A stretch of 57,927 nt of DNA from Syntrophus sp964555065. GTDB lineage: Bacteria > Desulfobacterota > Syntrophia > Syntrophales > Syntrophaceae. Below are positions 8,653 to 15,530 of this stretch, one piece after another (position 1 is the first letter of the stretch; every line of letters starts with the position of its first letter). The translations under genes were made by a program, and so were the position numbers. Where the stretch lies: positions 1 through 57,927 of the forward strand of contig CAZKRB010000010.1 in NCBI GenBank assembly GCA_964555065.1, in the 5' to 3' direction. The notes beneath the pieces were generated by a model. It worked only from the letters and a program-made list of their open reading frames with translations, was not told the DNA's origin and searched no databases.

Positions 8653-9849
8653 ATGCCTGTTTCGAAGAAAATTCATGAAATGCTCTCCCGATCTTCCTGG
8701 ATCCGGAAAATGTTCGAAGAGGGTTTGATCTACAAGGAAAAATACGGCCCGGAGAACGTCTTTGATTTCACCCTTGGAAATCCCAATGTGCCGACGCCGG
8801 CGGAATTCGGCGATGCCCTGATGGAGGTTGCCGCAGAAGCCGTTCCCTGCAAGCATGGGTATATGCCCAATGCAGGGTATACGGAGACCCGGGAAGCGGT
8901 CGCGGGCTACCTGTCGCAGAAGTATCGGGTGCCGCTCACCTTCGAGCAGATCATCATGACCTGCGGCGCGGCGGGCGCACTGAATGTCATCATGAAGACG
9001 ATCCTGGATCCCGGCGACGAGGTGATCCTGCTCGCCCCCTATTTTGTCGAGTACGAGTTTTACGTGGACAATTGCGGCGGGGTCAGCCGGATCGTGCCCA
9101 CCAAAGAGGATTTCAGCCTGGACCTTGAGGCGATCGGGGCGGCCATTACGGAGAAAACCAGGGCCGTCCTGATCAATTCGCCGAACAACCCCACGGGAAG
9201 AATCTACGATGCAGAAGCCATTGCGGGGCTGGCCGCGATTCTCGAGGGAAAGGGAAATCTCTACCAGAGGGCCATCTACCTGGTTTCCGATGAGCCCTAC
9301 AATGAAATCGTCTATGACGGCAAGCAGGTCCCCTGCATCATGGAGTACTGCAAAAACAGCATCATCGCGTTTTCCTATTCCAAATGCCTGTCCGTGCCGG
9401 GGGAACGAATCGGGTACATCGCCCTCCACCCGGAACTGGCCGAACGGCAGGAGGTCCTCAGCGGGATGATCTTCTGCAATCGAATCCTGGGGTACATCAA
9501 TGCCCCCGCCCTGATGCAGCGGGTGATTGCCCGGATTCAGGGGGTGAAGGCCGACGTGCAGGAATACCAGCGGAAGCGGGATCTGCTCTGCGAGGGATTG
9601 AGGGACTGCGGATATACCTTTGCCAAACCGGAAGGGACCTTTTACCTCTTCGTCCGCTGCCCCATCCCCGACGATGTGACCTATGTCCGGGCGCTCCAGC
9701 TGCGCAGAGTCCTCACCACGCCGGGGATCGGCTTCGGCGGCCCGGGCTACTTCCGCATCGCCTACTGCGTGGACGATTCCACGATTCTCAAAGCCATGCC
9801 CGGTTTTTCAGACACCCTGCAGGAGTATGAGCGGCGCAAAGACCGCTGA
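8653..9849 (+). CDS. Class I/II PLP-dependent aminotransferase
   Basis: A 398-residue fold-type I aminotransferase. The substrate-side motif NSPNNPTG lies near 175-182 and the PLP lysine is Lys244 in FSYSKCLSVPGERIGY, with the Arg-containing C-terminal segment FRIAYCVD. This resembles aspartate-type aminotransferases, which pair an amino acid with 2-oxoglutarate/glutamate. The start ATG follows GGAAAGGAG. As the fourth gene of the gdhA run it may consume or supply glutamate made by glutamate dehydrogenase. The precise amino acid is unknown. A second aminotransferase of the same class is at 47404-48597. Confidence 0.88.
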   Translation: MPVSKKIHEMLSRSSWIRKMFEEGLIYKEKYGPENVFDFTLGNPNVPTPAEFGDALMEVAAEAVPCKHGYMPNAGYTETREAVAGYLSQKYRVPLTFEQIIMTCGAAGALNVIMKTILDPGDEVILLAPYFVEYEFYVDNCGGVSRIVPTKEDFSLDLEAIGAAITEKTRAVLINSPNNPTGRIYDAEAIAGLAAILEGKGNLYQRAIYLVSDEPYNEIVYDGKQVPCIMEYCKNSIIAFSYSKCLSVPGERIGYIALHPELAERQEVLSGMIFCNRILGYINAPALMQRVIARIQGVKADVQEYQRKRDLLCEGLRDCGYTFAKPEGTFYLFVRCPIPDDVTYVRALQLRRVLTTPGIGFGGPGYFRIAYCVDDSTILKAMPGFSDTLQEYERRKDR

Positions 9850-9937
9850 TCCCGGAGGGGGGCTTGCCCGGCAGCGGGAAGGTCGGGAAAGGGGAATGCC
9901 GGCCGGGAAGGGGAAGCTTGCCAACGGGTCCGGTCGG

Positions 9938-10219
9938 CTAAGGGTTCTCGTACCGGATGATAAAGTCGGGCAGGGTGCCCGTATAAGGCTCCTCGGTAGC
10001 TTCCAGGTGTTCCACGACGGCGTGCGAGGGGCCTTGACGACACCAGTCGACCATGGCGTCAACTTTCGACGCCGGGCCTTCGAAGACGGCCTCGACCCGT
10101 CCGTCGGGAAGGTTACGGACCCAGCCCGTCACTTGAAACCTCAGCGCCGCTGTCCGGGTATGGGCGCGGAAGAAAACCCCCTGGACTCTTCCGGTGACAA
10201 AGACATGGGCCCGCTTCAT
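9938..10219 (-). CDS. acyP: Acylphosphatase
   Basis: A 93-residue acylphosphatase, which hydrolyses carboxyl-phosphate bonds such as those of acetyl phosphate or carbamoyl phosphate. The catalytic arginine is Arg18 in GRVQGVFFR and the catalytic asparagine is Asn36 in GWVRNLPDG; both motifs are intact. It starts 3 bases after the stop codon of ligA on the same strand, so the two are surely co-transcribed. It converges with the aminotransferase gene, leaving 88 bases between them. Confidence 0.95.
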   Translation of the reverse strand: MKRAHVFVTGRVQGVFFRAHTRTAALRFQVTGWVRNLPDGRVEAVFEGPASKVDAMVDWCRQGPSHAVVEHLEATEEPYTGTLPDFIIRYENP

Positions 10220-10222
10220 TGC

Positions 10223-12241
10223 TTATCCTTTCCCTGCCAGAGACAGAAACTCCGCTTCCGACAGAATGGGAATGCCCGCCTCCCGGGCCTTCTGCAGCTT
10301 GGAGCCCGCGGCCTCACCGGCGACCACATAGTCGGTGGTCCGGGTAACGGAACCGGCCGCCTGCCCCCCCAGGGACTCGACGATCTGCCTGGCTTCATTC
10401 CGGGTCATCCGGCTCAAGGTTCCCGTAAAGACAAAAACCTTGCCCGACAGACGCGCCGTGGGCCGAGGGACCACTTCCATGGGGCGAACCCCGGCTTGTT
10501 TAAGCTTTTCCACGACGCGGCGGTTGGAGTCGTTGCGGAAAAACTGGACGATGCCGCTGCTCACTTCCGGGCCCACATCGCGAATTTCCCGGAGCTCCTC
10601 TTCTGAGGCGGCCATCAGGTCGTCCAGGGTCCCGAACCGCCGGGCGAGAATTTCCGCCAAGTGCTCTCCCACGTGACGGATCCCCAAGGCGTAAATCAGC
10701 TTTTCCAGGGGAGGGGACTTGGACTGTTCAATGGCGGCCAGGAGATTGGAGGCGGATTTGTCCGCCATGCGCTCCAGCTTGAGCAGCTGCTCGCGGGTCA
10801 GGAAATAGAGATCCGCCGGGTCGCGAATCAGTCCCGTATCGACCAACTGTGTTACCAGCTTTTCCCCCAGTCCTTCGATGTCCATGCCGCCACGGGAGGC
10901 AAAGTGGGCGATGTGCCCCCGGATCTGTGCCGGGCAGGAGATGCCGAGGCAGCGGTGGGCTGCCTCCCCCGCGAGCCGGACGACAGGTGAACCGCATTCA
11001 GGACAGATTCCTGGGATCTTGAAAGACTGTTCCCGGCCGGTCCGCCGGGTCGCGATCACCTTGACGACTTCCGGGATGACATCTCCCGCCCGCTGGACGA
11101 GAACGGTATCGCCCACGCGGATGTCCTTCTTGTCGATTTCATCCTGGTTGTGCAGGGTGGCCCGGCTGACGGTGACGCCGCCCACCTGCACCGGCTTCAT
11201 GAGGGCGACGGGGGTGAGTGCACCCGTTCTGCCCACGTTGACGATGATCTCTTCGATTATGGTGGTCGCCTGCGTGGCGGCGAACTTGCAGGCCACCGCC
11301 CAGCGGGGACTCCGGGACAGGTTGCCCAGGCGCTCCTGGAGGGCAAGGTCATCCACCTTGATTACCATCCCGTCAATTTCATAGGGCAGGTCGCCTCTGC
11401 GCGTCTGAAGCTCCCGGTAAAAGTCGATGCAGTCCGCAATGTTTTCCGCCGGCCGAATCAGGCGATTGACGGCGAACCCCCAGGCGGAAAGGGTTTCCAG
11501 GACCTGGTGATGGTGGCTGAAGTTTAGTCCCCGGACCAGCCCCACGGCGTAACAGAACATTTTCAGGGGCCTTCCGGCGGTGACGGCGGGATCAAGCTGT
11601 CTCAGGGAGCCGGCGGCGGCATTGCGGGGATTGGCGAAAGGGGCCTCGCCGGCCGCCAGGCGGCGTTCGTTGAGTTTCCGGAAAGCGGCCGTTTCCATAT
11701 AGATTTCACCCCGGACTTCGATCTCTTCCGGTGCCGGATACTCGGCGGAACTCAGGATTCTCAGGGGAATCGTACGGAGGGTGCGGATGTTCTGCGTCAC
11801 GTCTTCTCCCGTAGCGCCGTCTCCGCGGGTTGCGCCGCTGGCAAGGATGCCGTTGGTGTAGATCAGGTTGACGGCCACCCCGTCGATCTTGGGTTCCACC
11901 ACAAAGGAAAGCACTTTCTCGGTGCCGAGAAAGCGCTTCAGGCGTTCGTGGAACTCGAGGATTTCCCCCTCGGAAAAGGCATTGGCCAGGCTCAGCATGG
12001 GGGTGCGATGGACGGCGGGGGCAAACCGGGTCAGAGGGGCCGCTCCCACCCGCTGGCTGGGAGAATCGGCGGTCACCCACTGGGGGAATTTTCGCTCCAG
12101 GGCGAGCAGCTCCTCCATAAGGAGGTCGTATTCCGCATCGGAAATTTCCGGATCATCCAGTTGGTAGTAGCGGCGATTGTGATACTCGATCCGGGTTTTG
12201 AGGTCTTCGATTTTTATCCGGGCGCTTTCGGGATCCATCAT
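10223..12241 (-). CDS. ligA: NAD-dependent DNA ligase
   Basis: Seals DNA nicks in replication and repair using NAD. The 672 residues match the family. Domains in order are the Ia domain with YxxxDxPxxSDAEYD-like YYQLDDPEISDAEYD, the nucleotidyltransferase core with the AMP-accepting Lys118 in EPKIDGVA, an OB fold, a four-cysteine zinc finger (CPEC...CLGISC), a helix-hairpin-helix region and a C-terminal BRCT domain (LSGKVFVFTGTL). The motif reads KIDG instead of the common KLDG. The gene starts with ATGATGG: the first ATG (12241) overlaps the TGA of the upstream small gene, so translation is coupled; Met at 12238 is the alternative start. Confidence 0.97.
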   Translation of the reverse strand: MMDPESARIKIEDLKTRIEYHNRRYYQLDDPEISDAEYDLLMEELLALERKFPQWVTADSPSQRVGAAPLTRFAPAVHRTPMLSLANAFSEGEILEFHERLKRFLGTEKVLSFVVEPKIDGVAVNLIYTNGILASGATRGDGATGEDVTQNIRTLRTIPLRILSSAEYPAPEEIEVRGEIYMETAAFRKLNERRLAAGEAPFANPRNAAAGSLRQLDPAVTAGRPLKMFCYAVGLVRGLNFSHHHQVLETLSAWGFAVNRLIRPAENIADCIDFYRELQTRRGDLPYEIDGMVIKVDDLALQERLGNLSRSPRWAVACKFAATQATTIIEEIIVNVGRTGALTPVALMKPVQVGGVTVSRATLHNQDEIDKKDIRVGDTVLVQRAGDVIPEVVKVIATRRTGREQSFKIPGICPECGSPVVRLAGEAAHRCLGISCPAQIRGHIAHFASRGGMDIEGLGEKLVTQLVDTGLIRDPADLYFLTREQLLKLERMADKSASNLLAAIEQSKSPPLEKLIYALGIRHVGEHLAEILARRFGTLDDLMAASEEELREIRDVGPEVSSGIVQFFRNDSNRRVVEKLKQAGVRPMEVVPRPTARLSGKVFVFTGTLSRMTRNEARQIVESLGGQAAGSVTRTTDYVVAGEAAGSKLQKAREAGIPILSEAEFLSLAGKG

Positions 12242-12507
12242 TTAACCAGGCGGAGATGAGGTTTTCCTTTGGGAGTTTTCGGCTTTTCGGCTTCCTGGTC
12301 CTGCAGGCGGAGAAGCTGTTCGTTGAAGATCTGGTTTTTCACCCGGACGGCATTGATCAGAAAAAAGATGATGACGGACTTTTCCCATTCCCGCGAGGTC
12401 TCGAAATGCTCCATCCTTTTCTTGTATTTCTCCCAGAGCCCGGAGAGGGAAGCCTCATCGAGACCCAGAATGGTTTCGGCGATTTTATCCAGGGAGGATT
12501 CCAGCAT
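12238..12507 (-). CDS. Small helical protein of unknown function, coupled to ligA
   Basis: An 89-residue charged protein, MLESSLDKIAETILG..., that looks almost entirely alpha-helical with a basic Lys/Pro tail (KPKTPKGKPHLRLVK). No family was recognised. Its TGA overlaps the ATG of ligA (ATGA), and it has a fitting ribosome binding site (CTGGAG), a leader repeat and a good promoter upstream, which supports a real gene. The middle segment SVIIFFLINAVRVKNQIF is hydrophobic but short and flanked by charges, so membrane insertion is doubtful. It could assist the ligase or merely provide translational coupling. Confidence 0.75.
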   Translation of the reverse strand: MLESSLDKIAETILGLDEASLSGLWEKYKKRMEHFETSREWEKSVIIFFLINAVRVKNQIFNEQLLRLQDQEAEKPKTPKGKPHLRLVK

Positions 12508-12525
12508 ATTCGACTCCAGAAATCA

Positions 12526-12574
12526 GCGACCCACGCCCCTTCGGGCGCTTTGAAGTAGAGTAAATTTATCGAAC
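12526..12574 (-). repeat. Leader repeat, copy 2
   Basis: On the minus strand it contains the same TTTACTCTACTTCAAAGCGC as copy 1 at 1907-1957, followed by a CGCCC-GAAG-GGGCG hairpin and GCGTGGGTCGCT. It lies between a predicted promoter (12595-12623) and the start codon of the small gene ahead of ligA, so it is expected in the 5' untranslated leader. The loop sequence differs from copy 1 while an inverted repeat is kept, which hints at a selected hairpin. Confidence 0.6.
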
Positions 12575-12594
12575 TTAATCAGAAGTATGACGCA

Positions 12595-12623
12595 ATCTAG
12601 TACAGGCATGGCGGGAAAGTCAA
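12595..12623 (-). promoter_or_regulatory. Predicted promoter of the ligA operon
   Basis: On the minus strand TTGACT (12618-12623) is followed after 17 bases by CTAGAT (12595-12600), with TAGATT one base further as an alternative. The transcript would carry about an 80-base leader containing the repeat at 12526-12574. Confidence 0.5.
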
Positions 12624-12887
12624 TACAAAGGGGACGGATCGCCCTCAGCTGTTCATCCCGATCTGTCCGCGGCGATTCCAGGGATATTTTGGAAATGAGC
12701 CAAAGAAATCCGCACAAAGTTCTTGTCCTTGGGCAGGGAATGCCGATATATGTTTTCCGAAGACGTTACCGCGGTGGAAGCTTTGCGGCTGCTGTTTCAG
12801 GGCAGGCGGCCTGATTTTATGGGTTTCAAAAATCAAAGCGCTGCATCGTTTCCTTGATGAATGCTGAAGACCAGGGAGGATTTACCC
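12624..12887. other. Divergent intergenic region without a gene
   Basis: Together with the leader and promoter to its left, this makes about 380 bases between the divergent ligA operon and the yfcE-like gene. The short open frames on both strands have no recognisable product. It should hold the plus-strand promoter for 12888, but no clear box pair was found. Confidence 0.45.
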
Positions 12888-13382
12888 TTGAAGATCGGCG
12901 TAATTTCGGATACCCATCTGACCGGCGCCGGCAGGAAATTGAGGGGGATTGTCGACCGCTATTTCCATGAAGTGGACCGGATCATCCATGTGGGAGACCT
13001 GGTGGACCTTTCCGTTCTGGACGTTTTCGGAACGCGGGAAGTCCTGGCGGTGTTTGGAAACTCGGATCCCCTTTCCGTCCGGCAACAACTTCCCGACCGC
13101 CTCCTCCTGGAGATCGGGGGGTTTCGGCTCGGTGTGATGCATGGCTGGGGGTATCCGGAACACCTGGCGGAAAAAATTTGCGCCCTCCTGTCGCCCGTCG
13201 ACTGTGTCATTTACGGGCACACGCATCACCCGGTCAACCGATGGAAGCAGGGGGTTCTCTTCTTCAACCCCGGATCAGCCTTGGACAATCGCTATGCCCC
13301 GGAAAATACGGTAGGGATTCTGGAAATCGGCAATCGGATCAAGGGGAATATCATTAGAATTGAAGTTGAAAAAGAATTCTGA
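12888..13382 (+). CDS. YfcE/MJ0936-type metallophosphodiesterase
   Basis: A 164-residue phosphoesterase with DTH near residue 8, HVGDLVDL, FGNSD, MHGWG and YGHTHHP, the full set of metal-binding motifs of the small YfcE family, which hydrolyses phosphodiester bonds in artificial substrates and has mostly unknown physiological targets. The start is taken as TTG at 12888 because GGGAGGA stands 7 bases before it and the frame then begins (M)KIGVISDTHL as in relatives; an ATG at 12861 would put nine extra residues ahead and place the ribosome binding site inside the gene. Confidence 0.85.
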   Translation: MKIGVISDTHLTGAGRKLRGIVDRYFHEVDRIIHVGDLVDLSVLDVFGTREVLAVFGNSDPLSVRQQLPDRLLLEIGGFRLGVMHGWGYPEHLAEKICALLSPVDCVIYGHTHHPVNRWKQGVLFFNPGSALDNRYAPENTVGILEIGNRIKGNIIRIEVEKEF

Positions 13383-13502
13383 ATACCGTATGAATAACAG
13401 CGGCATCTTGGAGGGAAGGAATTCTTCCGGCCGTCGGCAACCGCCCGGCTCTGGAATTTCGCGTTTTTTTCATCATCACGGAATCGGCAGGGACAATCCG
13501 CT

Positions 13503-13988
13503 ATGAAATCGATATACGCCCCGTGGCGTATGGCATACATCAAGGGGGAGAAGGTGGAAGGATGCGTGTTCTGCAAGGAATCCGTCAGGGACGATCAATA
13601 CGTTCTTCTGGATGGAAAGACCGCTTTCGTCATGATGAACGCCTATCCTTACACCAACGGACATCTGCTGATCATTCCCTACCGCCACGCCAGCCGCCTG
13701 GACGATCTGCTCCCGGAGGAAAAACAGGAAATGTTCAATCTTGTGGACATTTCCGTCCGGGTTTTGAGGGAGGCCATGTGCCCCGACGGCTTCAACATCG
13801 GCATGAACCTGGGCAGAGCGGCCGGGGCGGGCATCGATGATCATCTCCATATCCATGTGGTCCCGCGCTGGAGCGGGGACACGAATTTCATGAGCGTCGT
13901 GGGAGACATCCGCGTCATTCCCGATGACATCCTGAAGTGCGGTGAGGCGCTCAAACCCTGTTTCAACAAGTACCGGCTGGAGGACTGA
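13503..13988 (+). CDS. HIT-family nucleotide hydrolase/transferase
   Basis: A 161-residue histidine-triad protein. The active-site triad is HLHIHVVPRW (His114, His116, His118), and an N-terminal CVFC pair suggests the zinc site of the Ap4A-phosphorylase-like or GalT-like branch. Such proteins act on dinucleoside polyphosphates or nucleoside phosphoramidates. It is 120 bases after the phosphoesterase and one base before the LapA-like gene, with which it is probably co-transcribed. Confidence 0.9.
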   Translation: MKSIYAPWRMAYIKGEKVEGCVFCKESVRDDQYVLLDGKTAFVMMNAYPYTNGHLLIIPYRHASRLDDLLPEEKQEMFNLVDISVRVLREAMCPDGFNIGMNLGRAAGAGIDDHLHIHVVPRWSGDTNFMSVVGDIRVIPDDILKCGEALKPCFNKYRLED

Positions 13989-13989
13989 G

Positions 13990-14310
13990 ATGAAGGTACT
14001 TTACACCATCATTATTTCCCTGTTGATTCTCTTCGTCATCACTTTTTCCCTGCAGAACACCCTTTCGGTTCATCTGGTTTATTATGATGTCCTTGACGTC
14101 ACCCTGCCTGTCTACATGCTGATCTTCATCGCCTTTCTGGTGGGGGTGGTTTTTACCGGTTTTATGGGCATTATCGACCGCTTCCGGCTGACCCGCACCA
14201 TCAACAGCCTGAATCGCATGGTGCGGGATCTGAAGCGGGATGTGCGGGAGAATGAACCCCCAGTCGTCCGGGAAGAACCCAAGCTGCCCGGACCGGCTTC
14301 TCAGAGCTGA
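13990..14310 (+). CDS. LapA-domain inner-membrane protein
   Basis: A 106-residue protein with two transmembrane segments (about residues 4-22 and 38-62) and a charged, probably coiled-coil cytoplasmic tail rich in Arg, Glu and Pro. This matches the LapA/DUF1049 (YciS-type) family, linked in enterobacteria to lipopolysaccharide assembly with LapB. The ATG at 13990 sits one base after the stop of the HIT gene and follows GGAGGACTGAG. A frame extending upstream to 13942 would overlap the HIT gene and is rejected. Confidence 0.85.
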   Translation: MKVLYTIIISLLILFVITFSLQNTLSVHLVYYDVLDVTLPVYMLIFIAFLVGVVFTGFMGIIDRFRLTRTINSLNRMVRDLKRDVRENEPPVVREEPKLPGPASQS

Positions 14311-14595
14311 TCCCGGAAAGACCTTTTCACGAAGAAACAGGGAGCCATGGATTTCTCCGGCTCCAGATTCGGTGCACAGGGCAGGGCGGTAGGGAAAGGC
14401 GGCAAATCCTCGCGGTCGGCGACAGGGAGAAGTTCCTGATCCTCGGGCTGCTTTCGGAAAATCCGCGCGATCGCTGTCGGAAAGGGGACGCTTGGCTTCC
14501 CGGGTACGCCTGAAGGTTTCCCGGCAAGGGGAAAACGGGCGGCTGTTCGCGGCGGCGATTCTCTATCCGGCCGCCTGCCGAATTCAATAAACACC

Positions 14596-15066
14596 ATGAA
14601 ATTCTTGACGGATATCAACCTGGGGAAGCTGGCCCTGCGGCTGCGCATGCTCGGGTATGATACGCTTTACTACCGTGCGGCGGCAGACCGGAGCTTCCTG
14701 CGGAAAGCCCAGCTGGAAGACCGGGTCGTATTGACGAGAAAAAGGGATCTTGCCGGACGGCAGTTCCAGGGAATCCTGCTCGTGGTCGAAAATGAACGGG
14801 TTGAGAGGCAGGTGGAAGAGGTCTTGGAAAAGCTGCGGCTGATACCCGAGACGGAACAGTATTTCAGCCGCTGCCTGCGGTGCAACGTCCTCCTTGAGGA
14901 ACTTGCGAGGGACGCGGCGAAAGACCGCGTCCCTCCTTATGTCTTTGAACGGTACGAACGGTTTCAGACCTGCCCCCGGTGCGGACGCATCTACTGGCCG
15001 GGAACGCACATCGAGGACGCCCGGAGCCGGCTCAGGGCGTTGCGCACTCCGTCTCATCCCCCCTGA
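14596..15066 (+). CDS. Mut7-C RNase-domain protein with zinc ribbon
   Basis: A 156-residue protein. The N-terminal half (MKFLTDINLGKLALRLRMLG, then VVLTRKRDL) is a PIN-like Mut7-C fold; the C-terminal half carries CLRCN and CPRCGRIYWPGTH, forming a zinc ribbon. This is the PF01927 (DUF82) family, predicted to be a nuclease but poorly characterised. It runs towards mogA on the other strand and the two coding regions overlap by 35 bases at their 3' ends. A 285-base gap precedes it; nothing was recognised there. Confidence 0.85.
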   Translation: MKFLTDINLGKLALRLRMLGYDTLYYRAAADRSFLRKAQLEDRVVLTRKRDLAGRQFQGILLVVENERVERQVEEVLEKLRLIPETEQYFSRCLRCNVLLEELARDAAKDRVPPYVFERYERFQTCPRCGRIYWPGTHIEDARSRLRALRTPSHPP

Positions 15067-15526
15067 TTTTTTCCAGGGCATGCTTCAGTGCGGGAAGAAC
15101 GACCGCCAGGTTCTCCCGCACACTCCGGGGACTGCCGGGAAGATTGATGATCAGAGTCCGGCCCCGGATGCCGACGACCGCCCGGGAAATCATGGCATGG
15201 GGGGTCTTCTTCAGGCTTTCCTGGCGCATTGCCTCTGCCATTCCGGGAAGGGCCTTGTCAATCACCTCCAACGTGGCGTCGGGTGTCAGATCCCGGGGCG
15301 TAACGCCCGTGCCCCCAGTCGTCACGATGAGATCCAGCCCTTTCCCGTCGGCAAGCTCGATCAGGGTCTGGCGGATCTGATCCTGTTCATCGGGGATGAT
15401 GACCGTTTCCCGGACGGAAATGGGGAGCTCTTCCAGGAGGCGGACCACTTCCTTCCCGCTGAGGTCCTCCCGTTCCCCCCGGGAGCCCTTGTCGCTGACC
15501 GTGACCACTCCGGCTTGAAAGTTCAT
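15032..15526 (-). CDS. mogA: Molybdopterin adenylyltransferase (MogA/MoaB family)
   Basis: Adenylylates molybdopterin before molybdenum insertion. The 164 residues contain VVTVSDKGSRGEREDLSG at the start, the MPT-binding TTGGTGVTPRD and the conserved NLPGSPRSVRENL. Such proteins serve molybdenum or tungsten enzymes such as formate dehydrogenases. It begins 4 bases after the stop of the EF-G2 gene on the same strand, so the two share a transcript although no functional link is known. Whether it is the MogA or MoaB subtype cannot be settled by eye. Confidence 0.9.
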   Translation of the reverse strand: MNFQAGVVTVSDKGSRGEREDLSGKEVVRLLEELPISVRETVIIPDEQDQIRQTLIELADGKGLDLIVTTGGTGVTPRDLTPDATLEVIDKALPGMAEAMRQESLKKTPHAMISRAVVGIRGRTLIINLPGSPRSVRENLAVVLPALKHALEKIRGDETECATP

Positions 15527-15530
15527 GATC

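Noticed and set aside
12526..12574. Resemblance to a type I-C CRISPR repeat (inverted repeat followed by GCGTGG)
   Set aside because: Copies are single, about 10 kb apart and lie at gene leaders. No spacer array or cas gene is present, so the likeness is taken as chance.
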